A DNA stretch of 64,000 nt from Clavelina lepadiformis (taxonomy: Eukaryota > Chordata > Ascidiacea > Aplousobranchia > Clavelinidae): positions 6,016,501-6,080,500 of the forward strand of contig NC_135247.1 of the NCBI RefSeq assembly GCF_947623445.1, given 5' to 3'. This document shows, piece after piece, positions 53,601 through 64,000 of the stretch. Below the pieces are notes generated by a model. That model worked only from the letters and a program-made list of their open reading frames with translations. It made no database searches and was not told where the DNA came from. The translations under genes and the position numbers were made by a program. The first letter of the stretch is position 1. Each line of letters begins with the position of its first letter.

Positions 53601-56600
53601 AACGTTTAATGTAACTTGTTGCAGTATTGTTTTTGATTATCATATGACAAATACCATTAATGCTTTGGAATTTGAAATTCTTTTGTGTTTAGAAATAAAT
53701 GGATGCTCAGTTGGTTCTCATAACTGTCATCCAAATGCTACATGCACTGACCTTGTAGATGGATTCAATTGCACATGCAATGAATTTTTCATTGGCGATG
53801 GAACCAATTGCTCATGTATGTTGACAGTTGTTATATTTTATATGTGATCTGATTGTGGTTATTTAAGCTATTACTTTTCCACTTTTCAGATGTTTGTGAA
53901 CCAAATCCGTGCGGAGAAGAACATGAGTGTGTTGCTGTGAGTGATAATGTGCAAGGTTACACGTGCAAGTGTGCTGAAGTTTACTTCTATGACAATACGA
54001 CCTGCATTGGTAAGCTTGTGCAAGCTTGCAGGAAATTGTTGTTTTAAATACTTAAGAATTTTTCTCATTAATTAGGAAATCTTTTTCATGTTTGGTTTGG
54101 TATTTTTCTACGTTTTCAATGCTCAGGAAACTAAACAATTTTCTTAAAGAAACTGTGTGTGCTTAAAGTCTTTTTGTTGGTAACATTACATCAAGATAAA
54201 ACCCTTAAATTACTTGTTGTTATTTAATGAAATTAAGAGTTTATAAGCACCATAGTACTGGTTTGGCCAGTTTTAAATAGTTGGATTAAACTTGATGCAG
54301 TATTGTTTCCTGGAGTGTGTGTTAATAAAATGACTACTTTGATGCTATTTATGGCATTTTGTCCTGTTTTGTGTTTAGAAATAAATGGATGCTCAGTTGG
54401 TTCTCATAACTGTCATCCAAATGCTACATGCACTGACCTTGTAGATGGATTCAATTGCACATGCAATGAATTTTTCATTGGCGATGGAACCAATTGCACA
54501 TGTATGTTGAAAGTACTTTTATTTTATGTGTGATTTGATTATAAATGTTTAAGCTACTACTTTTCCACTTTCCAGATGTTTGTGAACCAAATCCATGCGG
54601 AGAAGAACACGAGTGTGTTGCTGTGAGTGATAATGTGCAAGGTTACACATGCAAGTGTGCTGATGGTTACTTCTATGATAACATCACCTGTATTGGTAAG
54701 TACAGTTTTGTCATGCTGATGATATCGTGCTTAAAAATGTGATAACATGATCGTAGAAAGTAAAGTTTTTTTCAGTTTAATTCTTTTAAGAATTTTCTGA
54801 ATATGTTGCTTATTACAAATTATAATTTTTATTGTGTTATGTTTTTTATGACAAATAAACTGAAAATTAAGTTTTGAAAAAGTATGTATCCGTTTGGAAT
54901 GATATTTAATTGAAATTAACGTTTCATAAAATCAAAGTGTATCGACCAAATTATTTTTAAATGTTTAATGTAACTTGTTGCAGTACTGTTTTTGATTATC
55001 ATATGACAAATACCATTCATGCTTTGGAATTTGAAATTCTTTTGTGTTTAGAAATAAATGGATGCTCAGTTGGTTCTCATAACTGTCATCCAAATGCTAC
55101 ATGCACTGATCTTGTAGATGGATTCAATTGCACATGCAATGAATTTTTCATTGGTGATGGAACCAATTGCACATGTATGTTGAAAGTTGTTATATTTTAT
55201 GTGTGATATGATTGTGGTTATTTAAGCTATTACTTTTCCACTTTTCAGATGTTTGTGAACCAAATCCATGTGGAGAAGAACACGAGTGTGTTGCTGTGAG
55301 TGATAATGTGCAAGGTTACACATGCAAGTGTGCTGATGGTTACTTCTATGATAACATCACCTGTATTGGTAAGTGCAGTTTTGTCATGCTGATAAAATCG
55401 TGCTTAAAAATGTTATAACATGATCGTACAAAGTAAAGTTTTTTTCAGTTTAATTTATTTAAGAATTTTGTTGTGTAAGTTGCTTATTACAAATTATAAT
55501 TTTTATTGTGTTAATTTTGTTTATGACCAATAGACTGAAAATTAAGTTTTGAAAAAGTATGTATCCGTTTGGAATGATATTTAATTGAAATTAACGTTTC
55601 ATAAAATCAAAGTGTATCGACCAAATTATTTTTAAACGTTTAATGTAACTTGTTGCATTATTGTTTTTGGTTATCATATGACAAATACCATTCATATTTT
55701 GGAATTTGAAATTATTTTGTTTTTAGAAATAAATGGATGCTCAGTTGGTTCTCATAACTGTCATCCAAATGCTACATGCACTGACCTTGTAGATGGATTC
55801 AATTGCACATGCAATGTATTTTTCCGTGGCGATGGAACCGATTGCACATGTATGTTGAAAGTTGTTATATTTTAGTGTGATCTGATTGTGGTTTTATAAG
55901 CTACTACTTTTCCACTTTTCAGATGTTTGTGAACCAAATCCGTGCGGAGAAGAACATGAATGTGTTGCTGTGAGTGATAATGTGCAAGGTTACACATGCA
56001 AGTGTGCTAATGAATACTTCTATGATAACATCACCTGTATTGGTAAGTGCAGTTTTGTCATACTGATAAAATCGTGCTTAAAATTGTGACAACATGATTG
56101 TAAATAGGAAAGTTTTTTTTAGTTTAATTTATTTAAGAATTATGTTGTATAAGTTGCTTATTACTAATTATAATTTTTATTGTGTTGTCTTTGTTTATGA
56201 CCAATAGACTGAAAATTAATTTTTGAAAAAATATGAATCCGTTTGAAATGATATTTAATGAATTTATTGTTTTATAAAATTATGTTGGCCTAGTTATTTT
56301 TAAACGTTTAATGTAACTTGTTGCAGTATTGTTTTTGATTATCATATGACAAAAACCATACATGTTTTGGAATTTGAAATTCTTTTGTGTTTAGAAATAA
56401 ATGGATGCTCAGTTGGTTCTCATAACTGTCATCCAAATGCTACATGCACTGACCTTGTAGATGGATTCAATTGCACATGCAATGAATTTTTCATTGGCGA
56501 TGGAACCAATTGCACATGTATGTTGAAAGTTGTTATATTTTATGTGTGATCTGATTGTGGTTATTTAAGCTACTACTTTTCCACTTTTCAGATGTTTGTG

Positions 56601-59600
56601 AACCAAATCCATGTGGAGAAGAACACGAGTGTGTTGCTGTGAGTGATAATGTGCAAGGTTACACATGCAAGTGTGCTGGTGGTTACTTCTATGACAATAC
56701 CACTTGTATTGGTAAGCTTGTGCAAGCTTGCAGGAAATTGTTGTTTTAAAGACTTAAGAATTATTTCTCATTAATTAGGAAAACTTTTTAATGCTTGATT
56801 TGGTACTTTTCTACATTTTCAATTCCCAGGGAACTAAACGATTTTTTGAAAGAAACTGTGTGTGTTCAAAGTGTTTTTGTTGATAACAATAGATAAAGAT
56901 GAAACCCATAAATTAATTATTATTATGTAATGAAAGAGTACTGTTTAATGAAATTTATAGTTTGTAAGCACAATAGTACTGGTTTGGCCAGTTATAAATG
57001 GTTCGATTTAATTTGTTGCAATATTGTTGCCTTGAATATGTGTTAATAAAATAACTACTTCGATGCTATTTATGGCATTTTGTCCTGTTTTGTTTTAGAA
57101 GTGAATGATTGCTCAGTTGGTTCTCATAACTGTCATCCAAATGCTACATGTACTGACCTTGTAGATGGATTCAATTGCACATGCAATGGATTTTTCATTG
57201 GCGATGGAACCAATTGCACAAGTATGTTGAAAGTTGTTATATTTTAAGTGTGATCTGATTGTGGTTTTTTAAGCTATTACTTTTCCACTTAACAGATGTT
57301 TGTGAACCAAATCCATGTGGAGAAGAACACGAGTGTGTTGCTGTCAGTGATAATGTGCAAGGTTACACATGCAAGTGTGCTGATGGTTACTTCTATGATA
57401 ACATCACCTGTATTGGTAAGTGCAGTTTTGTCATGCTGATGATATCATGCTTAAAAATGTGATAACATGATCGTAGAAAGTAAAGTTTTTTTCAGTTTAA
57501 TTCTTTTAAGAATTTTCTGAATATGTTGCTTATTACAAATTATCGTTTTTATTGTGTTATGTTTTTTATGACAAATAAACTGAAAATTAAGTTTTGAAAA
57601 AGTATGTATCCGTTTGGAATGATATTTAATTGAAATTAACGTTTCATAAAATCAAAGTGTATCGACCAAATTATTTTTAAACGTTTAATGTAACTTGTTG
57701 CAGTATTGTTTTTGATTATCATATGACAAATACCATTCATGTTTTCGAATTTAAATTTTTTTTGTGTTTAGAAATTAATGAATGCTCAGTTGGTTCTCAT
57801 AACTGTCATCCAAATGCTACATGCACTGATCTTGTAGATGGATTCAATTGCACATGCAATGAATTATTCATTGGCGATGGAACCAGTTGCACATGTATGT
57901 TGAAAGTTGTTATATTTTATGTGTGATATGATTGTGGTTATTTAAGCTATTACTTTTCCACTTTTCAGATGTTTGTGAACCAAATCCATGCGGAGAAGAA
58001 CACGAGTGTGTTGCTGTGAGTGATAATGTGCAAGGTTACACATGCAAGTGTGCTGATGGTTACTTCTATGATAACATCACCTGTATTGGTAAGTGCAGTT
58101 TTGTCATGCTGATAAAGTCGTGCTTAAAAATGTTATAACATAATCGTACAAAGTAAAGTTTTTTTTGGATTAATTTATTTAAGATTTTTGTTGTGTAAGT
58201 TGCTTATTACAAATTATAATTGTTATTGTGTTATCTTTGTTTATGACGAATAGACTGAAAATTAATTGTTGAAAAAGTATGAATCCGTTTCGAATGATAT
58301 TTAATGAAATTATTCTTTTATAAATTTATGTTGGCCAAGTTATTTTTAAACGTTTAATGTAACTTGTCGTAGTATTGTTTTTGGTCATCGTATGACAAAT
58401 ACCATACATGTTTTGGAATTTGAAATTCTTTTGTGTTTAGAAATAAATGGATGCTCAGTTGGTTCTCATAACTGTCATCCAAATGCTACATGCACTGATC
58501 TTGTAGATGGATTCAATTGCATATGCAATGAATTTTTCAGTGGTGATGGAACCAATTGCACAAGTATGTTGAAAGTATTTTTATTTTGTGTGATTTGATT
58601 ATAAATATTTCAGCGCCAATTTTTCCACTTATCAGATGTTTGTGAACCAAATCCATGCGGAGAAGAACATGAATGTGTTGCTGTGAGTGAAAATGTGCAA
58701 AGTTACACATGCAAGTGTGCTGATGGTTACTTCTATGATAACATCACCTGTATTGGTAAGTGCAGTTTTGTCATGCTGATAAAATTGTGCTTAAAAATGT
58801 GATAACATGATCGTACAAAGTAAAGTTTTTTTCAGTTTAATTTTTTTAAGAATTTTGCTGAACATGTTGCTTATTACAAATTGTCGTTTTTATTGTGTTA
58901 TGTTTTTTTATGACGAATAGACTTAAAATTAAGTTTTGAAAAAGTATGAATGCGTTTGGAATGATACTTAATTGAAATTAACGTTTCATAAAATCAAAGT
59001 GTATCGACCAAATTATTTTTAAACGTTTAATGTAACTTGTTGCAGTATTGTTTTTGATTATCATATGACAAATACCATTAATGCTTTGGAATTTGAAATT
59101 CTTTTGTGTTTAGAAATAAATGGATGCTCAGTTGGTTCTCATAACTGTCATCCAAATGCTACATGCACTGACCTTGTAGATGGATTCAATTGCACATGCA
59201 ATGAATTTTTCATTGGCGATGGAACCAATTGCTCATGTATGTTGACAGTTGTTATATTTTATATGTGATCTGATTGTGGTTATTTAAGCTATTACTTTTC
59301 CACTTTTCAGATGTTTGTGAACCAAATCCGTGCGGAGAAGAACATGAGTGTGTTGCTGTGAGTGATAATGTGCAAGGTTACACGTGCAAGTGTGCTGAAG
59401 TTTACTTCTATGACAATACGACCTGCATTGGTAAGCTTGTGCAAGCTTGCAGGAAATTGTTGTTTTAAATACTTAAGAATTTTTCTCATTAATTAGGAAA
59501 TCTTTTTCATGTTTGGTTTGGTATTTTTCTACGTTTTCAATGCTCAGCAAACTAAACAATTTTCTTAAAGAAACTGTGTGTGCTTAAAGTCTTTTTGTTG

Positions 59601-62600
59601 GTAACATTACATCAAGATAAAACCCTTAAATTACTTGTTGTTATTTAATGAAATTAAGAGTTTATAAGCACCATAGTACTGGTTTGGCCAGTTTTAAATA
59701 GTTGGATTAAACTTGATGCAGTATTGTTTCCTGGAGTGTGTGTTAATAAAATGACTACTTTGATGCTATTTATGGCATTTTGTCCTGTTTTGTGTTTAGA
59801 AATAAATGGATGCTCAGTTGGTTCTCATAACTGTCATCCAAATGCTACATGCACTGACCTTGTAGATGGATTCAATTGCACATGCAATGAATTTTTCATT
59901 GGCGATGGAACCAATTGCACATGTATGTTGAAAGTACTTTTATTTTATGTGTGATTTGATTATAAATGTTTAAGCTACTACTTTTCCACTTTCCAGATGT
60001 TTGTGAACCAAATCCATGCGGAGAAGAACACGAGTGTGTTGCTGTGAGTGATAATGTGCAAGGTTACACATGCAAGTGTGCTGATGGTTACTTCTATGAT
60101 AACATCACCTGTATTGGTAAGTACAGTTTTGTCATGCTGATGATATCGTGCTTAAAAATGTGATAACATGATCGTAGAAAGTAAAGTTTTTTTCAGTTTA
60201 ATTCTTTTAAGAATTTTCTGAATATGTTGCTTATTACAAATTATAATTTTTATTGTGTTATGTTTTTTATGACAAATAAACTGAAAATTAAGTTTTGAAA
60301 AAGTATGTATCCGTTTGGAATGATATTTAATTGAAATTAACGTTTCATAAAATCAAAGTGTATCGACCAAATTATTTTTAAATGTTTAATGTAACTTGTT
60401 GCAGTACTGTTTTTGATTATCATATGACAAATACCATTCATGCTTTGGAATTTGAAATTCTTTTGTGTTTAGAAATAAATGGATGCTCAGTTGGTTCTCA
60501 TAACTGTCATCCAAATGCTACATGCACTGATCTTGTAGATGGATTCAATTGCACATGCAATGAATTTTTCATTGGTGATGGAACCAATTGCACATGTATG
60601 TTGAAAGTTGTTATATTTTATGTGTGATATGATTGTGGTTATTTAAGCTATTACTTTTCCACTTTTCAGATGTTTGTGAACCAAATCCATGTGGAGAAGA
60701 ACACGAGTGTGTTGCTGTGAGTGATAATGTGCAAGGTTACACATGCAAGTGTGCTGATGGTTACTTCTATGATAACATCACCTGTATTGGTAAGTGCAGT
60801 TTTGTCATGCTGATAAAATCGTGCTTAAAAATGTTATAACATGATCGTACAAAGTAAAGTTTTTTTCAGTTTAATTTATTTAAGAATTTTGTTGTGTAAG
60901 TTGCTTATTACAAATTATAATTTTTATTGTGTTAATTTTGTTTATGACCAATAGACTGAAAATTAAGTTTTGAAAAAGTATGTATCCGTTTGGAATGATA
61001 TTTAATTGAAATTAACGTTTCATAAAATCAAAGTGTATCGACCAAATTATTTTTAAACGTTTAATGTAACTTGTTGCATTATTGTTTTTGGTTATCATAT
61101 GACAAATACCATTCATATTTTGGAATTTGAAATTATTTTGTTTTTAGAAATAAATGGATGCTCAGTTGGTTCTCATAACTGTCATCCAAATGCTACATGC
61201 ACTGACCTTGTAGATGGATTCAATTGCACATGCAATGTATTTTTCCGTGGCGATGGAACCGATTGCACATGTATGTTGAAAGTTGTTATATTTTAGTGTG
61301 ATCTGATTGTGGTTTTATAAGCTACTACTTTTCCACTTTTCAGATGTTTGTGAACCAAATCCGTGCGGAGAAGAACATGAATGTGTTGCTGTGAGTGATA
61401 ATGTGCAAGGTTACACATGCAAGTGTGCTAATGAATACTTCTATGATAACATCACCTGTATTGGTAAGTGCAGTTTTGTCATACTGATAAAATCGTGCTT
61501 AAAATTGTGACAACATGATTGTAAATAGGAAAGTTTTTTTTTAGTTTAATTTATTTAAGAATTATGTTGTATAAGTTGCTTATTACTAATTATAATTTTT
61601 ATTGTGTTGTCTTTGTTTATGACCAATAGACTGAAAATTAATTTTTGAAAAAATATGAATCCGTTTGAAATGATATTTAATGAATTTATTGTTTTATAAA
61701 ATTATGTTGGCCTAGTTATTTTTAAACGTTTAATGTAACTTGTTGCAGTATTGTTTTTGATTATCATATGACAAAAACCATACATGTTTTGGAATTTGAA
61801 ATTCTTTTGTGTTTAGAAATAAATGGATGCTCAGTTGGTTCTCATAACTGTCATCCAAATGCTACATGCACTGACCTTGTAGATGGATTCAATTGCACAT
61901 GCAATGAATTTTTCATTGGCGATGGAACCAATTGCACATGTATGTTGAAAGTTGTTATATTTTATGTGTGATCTGATTGTGGTTATTTAAGCTACTACTT
62001 TTCCACTTTTCAGATGTTTGTGAACCAAATCCATGCGGAGAAGAACATGAGTGTGTTGCTGTGAGTGATAATGTGCAAGGTTACACATGCAAGTGTGCTA
62101 GTGGTTACTTCTATGACAATACCACTTGTATTGGTAAGCTTGTGCAAGCTTGCAGAAAATTGTTGTTTTAGAGACTTAAGAATTATTTCTCATTAATTAG
62201 GAAAACTTTTTAATGCTTGATTTGGTACTTTTCTACATTTTCAATTCCCAGGGAACTAAACGATTTTTTGAAAGAAACTGTGTGTGTTCAAAGTGTTTTT
62301 GTTGATAACAATAGATAAAGATGAAACCCATAAATTAATTATTATTATGTAATGAAAGAGTACTGTTTAATGAAATTTATAGTTTGTAAGCACAATAGTA
62401 CTGGTTTGGCCAGTTATAAATGGTTCGATTTAATTTGTTGCAATATTGTTGCCTTGAATATGTGTTAATAAAATAACTACTTCGATGCTATTTATGGCAT
62501 TTTGTCCTGTTTTGTTTTAGAAGTGAATGATTGCTCAGTTGGTTCTCATAACTGTCATCCAAATGCTACATGTACTGACCTTGTAGATGGATTCAATTGC

Positions 62601-64000
62601 ACATGCAATGAATTTTTCATTGGCGATGGAACCAATTGCACAAGTATGTTGAAAGTTGTTATATTTTAAGTGTGATCTGATTGTGGTTTTTTAAGCTATT
62701 ACTTTTCCACTTAACAGATGTTTGTGAACCAAATCCATGTGGAGAAGAACACGAGTGTGTTGCTGTGAGTGATAATGTGCAAGGTTACACATGCAAGTGT
62801 GCTGATGGTTACTTCTATGATAACATCACCTGTATTGGTAAGTGCAGTTTTGTCATGCTGATGATATCATGCTTAAAAATGTGATAACATGATCGTAGAA
62901 AGTAAAGTTTTTTTCAGTTTAATTCTTTTAAGAATTTTCTGAATATGTTGCTTATTACAAATTATCGTTTTTATTGTGTTATGTTTTTTATGACAAATAA
63001 ACTGAAAATTAAGTTTTGAAAAAGTATGTATCCGTTTGGAATGATATTTAATTGAAATTAACGTTTCATAAAATCAAAGTGTATCGACCAAATTATTTTT
63101 AAACGTTTAATGTAACTTGTTGCAGTATTGTTTTTGATTATCATATGACAAATACCATTCATGTTTTCGAATTTAAATTTTTTTTGTGTTTAGAAATTAA
63201 TGAATGCTCAGTTGGTTCTCATAACTGTCATCCAAATGCTACATGCACTGATCTTGTAGATGGATTCAATTGCACATGCAATGAATTATTCATTGGCGAT
63301 GGAACCAGTTGCACATGTATGTTGAAAGTTGTTATATTTTATGTGTGATCTGATTGTGGTTATTTAAGCTATTACTTTTCCACTTTTCAGATGTTTGTGA
63401 ACCAAATCCATGCGGAGAAGAACACGAGTGTGTTGCTGTGAGTGATAATGTGCAAGGTTACACATGCAAGTGTGCTGATGGTTACTTCTATGATAACATC
63501 ACCTGTATTGGTAAGTGCAGTTTTGTCATGCTGATAAAGTCGTGCTTAAAAATGTTATAACATAATCGTACAAAGTAAAGTTTTTTTTGGATTAATTTAT
63601 TTAAGATTTTTGTTGTGTAAGTTGCTTATTACAAATTATAATTGTTATTGTGTTATCTTTGTTTATGACGAATAGACTGAAAATTAATTGTTGAAAAAGT
63701 ATGAATCCGTTTCGAATGATATTTAATGAAATTATTCTTTTATAAATTTATGTTGGCCAAGTTATTTTTAAACGTTTAATGTAACTTGTCGTAGTATTGT
63801 TTTTGGTCATCGTATGACAAATACCATACATGTTTTGGAATTTGAAATTCTTTTGTGTTTAGAAATAAATGGATGCTCAGTTGGTTCTCATAACTGTCAT
63901 CCAAATGCTACATGCACTGATCTTGTAGATGGATTCAATTGCATATGCAATGAATTTTTCAGTGGTGATGGAACCAATTGCACAAGTATGTTGAAAGTAT
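35608..64000 (+). CDS. Secreted or surface kringle plus giant EGF-array protein (3' partial)
   Basis: Exon 1 (35608-35686) encodes a signal peptide, [20 protein letters not shown]; a second in-frame ATG is at 35617. Exons 2-3 (37965-38088, 39502-39632) encode one kringle. Exons 41565-41684 and 41819-41935 are the first EGF pair. From 42771 A-type (123 nt) and B-type (120 nt) EGF exons alternate: 30 A and 29 B. All EGF exons start and end in phase 1, so any number can be added, skipped or lost without a frameshift. About 2,580 residues are encoded up to the last exon here, 63863-63985, and the gene continues beyond the window. Every EGF has six cysteines. A modules read EIN(E/G)CSVGSHNC...DGFNCTC, like calcium-binding EGF; B modules read [13 protein letters not shown]...GYTCKC. 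Function is unknown: adhesion, extracellular matrix or egg-coat roles fit. Any membrane anchor would lie in the unseen 3' part. Confidence 0.93.
36071..36083 (+). repeat. Poly-G run
   Basis: Thirteen consecutive G in intron 1 of the kringle-EGF gene, followed by a G-rich tract (TTTGGCAGGGGG). In AT-rich surroundings this is an isolated mononucleotide repeat, a likely length-variable site. Confidence 0.8.
36519..36570. repeat. Perfect 18-bp inverted repeat hairpin
   Basis: ACCATAGTCTTTATATAC (36519-36536) is followed after 16 bases by its exact reverse complement (36553-36570), in intron 1 of the kringle-EGF gene. It can form an 18-bp stem. It may be a tiny inverted-repeat element or a foldable transcript segment. 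The stem is short for a microRNA precursor, and no flanking pairing is evident. Confidence 0.75.
37965..39632 (+). other. Kringle domain, encoded by two exons
   Basis: Exons 37965-38088 and 39502-39632 together give one complete kringle. The first half runs [14 protein letters not shown] to [14 protein letters not shown]. The second contains [18 protein letters not shown] and WEYCDVPDC, the diagnostic kringle core. The six standard cysteines are present plus an extra one in DPWCHIYY, which may be free or pair elsewhere. The intron splits the domain between its second and third standard cysteines, a usual kringle position. Kringles bind proteins, often through lysine; the lysine-binding acidic pair is only partly visible (DDFWEY). 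Confidence 0.9.
40328..40800. mobile_element. Possible hAT-derived remnant in kringle-EGF intron
   Basis: CAGGGCTGTTAAAATCAT at 40328, followed by ATGCGGGCCACACC, resembles the left part of the CAGGG...GGGCCGC hAT elements elsewhere in this window. GCTGCGGGCCACACTC near 40770 resembles a subterminal motif. No matching right terminus or target duplication was found, so this is a low-confidence, eroded element. Confidence 0.3.
43184..44060. mobile_element. MITE with long inverted ends in EGF intron
   Basis: The ends GTGAAGGGCAAGTCC and GGACTTGCCCTTAAC are inverted with one mismatch. Imperfect pairing continues inward for tens of bases: GTAGTTGTCAGTAAATATAC near 43228 faces GTATATTTATTGACAACTAC near 44000. 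The flanks CTTTAAC and TTTAAG, and homologous introns that run TTTTAAGAATTTT without it, show the insertion point; the target duplication is about 5 bp. 877 bp, no transposase, family not recognised. Confidence 0.75.
44094..44659. mobile_element. MITE with TAGGGCGATTATTTTTTGAC ends in EGF intron
   Basis: Perfect inverted ends, TAGGGCGATTATTTTTTGAC and GTCAAAAAATAATCGCCCTA. The exact 8-bp target duplication is CTTATTAC (44086-44093 and 44660-44667). The related introns read GCTTATTACAAATTAT at the same place, uninterrupted, so they act as empty sites. The 566-bp body is rich in GTCAAAAATTTGTCAAA-like repeats and carries no supported gene. The 8-bp duplication suggests a hAT-type element. Confidence 0.88.
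46930..52350 (+). repeat. EGF higher-order unit 1 (5,421 bp, 16 EGF exons)
   Basis: Exons: A5 46930-47052, B5 47127-47246, A6 47599-47721, B6 47794-47913, A7 48272-48394, B7 48469-48588, A8 48958-49080, B8 49155-49274, A9 49631-49753, B9 49828-49947, A10 50306-50428, B10 50502-50621, A11 50974-51096, B11 51171-51290, A12 51678-51800, B12 51875-51994. Introns from A to B are 72-74 nt; those from B to A are about 352-387 nt. B7 and B11 share a distinct donor context (GTAAGCTTGTGCAAGCTTGC) and are each followed by a divergent longer intron. The unit is thus two ~2.7-kb half-units of four pairs. The start at A5 is a convenience; the true repeat phase begins within B4. Confidence 0.95.
52351..57771 (+). 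repeat. EGF higher-order unit 2 (5,421 bp)
   Basis: All sixteen exons and introns of unit 1 recur, each shifted by exactly 5,421 bp (first exon 52351-52473, last 57296-57415). Differences seen by eye are few and are mostly single bases. B8 GGC to GGT, B9 TGC to TGT and B12 GTG to GTC are all synonymous. No indel was seen relative to unit 1. Confidence 0.95.
57772..63193 (+). repeat. EGF higher-order unit 3 (5,422 bp)
   Basis: This is the third full copy (first exon 57772-57894, last 62718-62837). One extra T in the poly-T tract of the intron near 61530 makes it 5,422 bp. Replacement changes relative to unit 2 include B27 (62014-62133), with Ser for Gly in KCAGGY, and A28 (62521-62643), with Glu for Gly in CNGFF. 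Such private differences argue for a real, very recent duplication rather than only a repeated assembly block. Confidence 0.95.
63194..64000 (+). repeat. EGF higher-order unit 4, cut by window end
   Basis: The start of a fourth copy: A29 63194-63316, B29 63391-63510 and A30 63863-63985, ending 15 bases into the next intron. Sequence tracks units 1-3, with a change (GTGATCTG for GTGATATG) in the A29-B29 intron at 63346-63353. The array and the gene extend to the right of the window for an unknown distance. Confidence 0.93.

Noticed and set aside
46930-63193. Pure assembly artefact explaining the 5.4-kb units
   Set aside because: Private substitutions and a one-base poly-T difference separate the units, so they are not exact copies. 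Some copy-number error is still possible and needs long reads.
42937-63560. Dozens of separate ~65-codon small cysteine-rich protein genes
   Set aside because: Each open frame is one EGF exon plus translated intron flanks; acceptor and donor sites and uniform phase show they are exons of one gene.
46930-64000. CRISPR-like array
   Set aside because: The regular repeats are eukaryotic exons and introns hundreds of bases long, not short direct repeats with unique spacers.

Overview
The window is AT-rich animal DNA, not bacterial: every gene found is split by GT-AG introns and the proteins are metazoan (ribosomal protein uS7/RPS5, an ErbB-type receptor ectodomain, a chymotrypsin-fold protease, a transmembrane pentraxin, and a kringle plus EGF protein). 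I did not recognise the species. An invertebrate deuterostome, perhaps an ascidian, fits the compact introns and the domain set, but this is inference. All exon models were read by eye from splice sites and codon phase; every junction inside each model is phase-consistent.

Layout. 1-1.9 kb holds a hAT-like miniature element and no gene. 1.94-6.71 kb (+) is RPS5 with a 5'TOP leader exon. 8.98-13.14 kb (-), tail to tail with it, encodes an ErbB/EGFR ectodomain that stops inside domain IV, with a poly(A) signal just behind the stop and no transmembrane or kinase part anywhere in the window. 13.1-17.4 kb holds two hAT-type elements and no supported gene. 17.44-20.15 kb (-) is an intact seven-exon serine protease. 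22.7-25.3 kb is a diverged tandem copy of its 5' half (promoter, exons 1-3, edge of exon 4), into which a foldback-like element made of 16-bp repeats has inserted. 25.3-27.2 kb has two decayed LINE fragments, and 27.2-30.0 kb is empty as far as I can see. 30.07-34.79 kb (+) is a 584-residue type II membrane pentraxin.

From 35.6 kb to the window end runs one gene (+): signal peptide, one kringle, then 61 EGF modules, each encoded by one symmetric phase 1-1 exon, still open at 64,000. From 46.9 kb this array is a coding higher-order repeat. Eight A-B exon pairs (16 EGF modules, 648 residues) form a 5,421-bp unit present in three full near-identical copies plus the start of a fourth. Exons and introns are homogenised together. 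Within the unit there is a ~2.7-kb half-unit and a ~670-bp pair, so the hierarchy resembles that of satellite DNA but is read as protein.

The genes do not form an operon or an obvious pathway. Three of them (protease, pentraxin, kringle-EGF) are secreted or cell-surface proteins, and the ErbB-like product would be secreted if its unseen first exon encodes a signal peptide. The most unusual object is the EGF array; the next are the kinase-less ErbB ectodomain and the paired empty and filled insertion sites supplied by the protease duplication and by the EGF introns.
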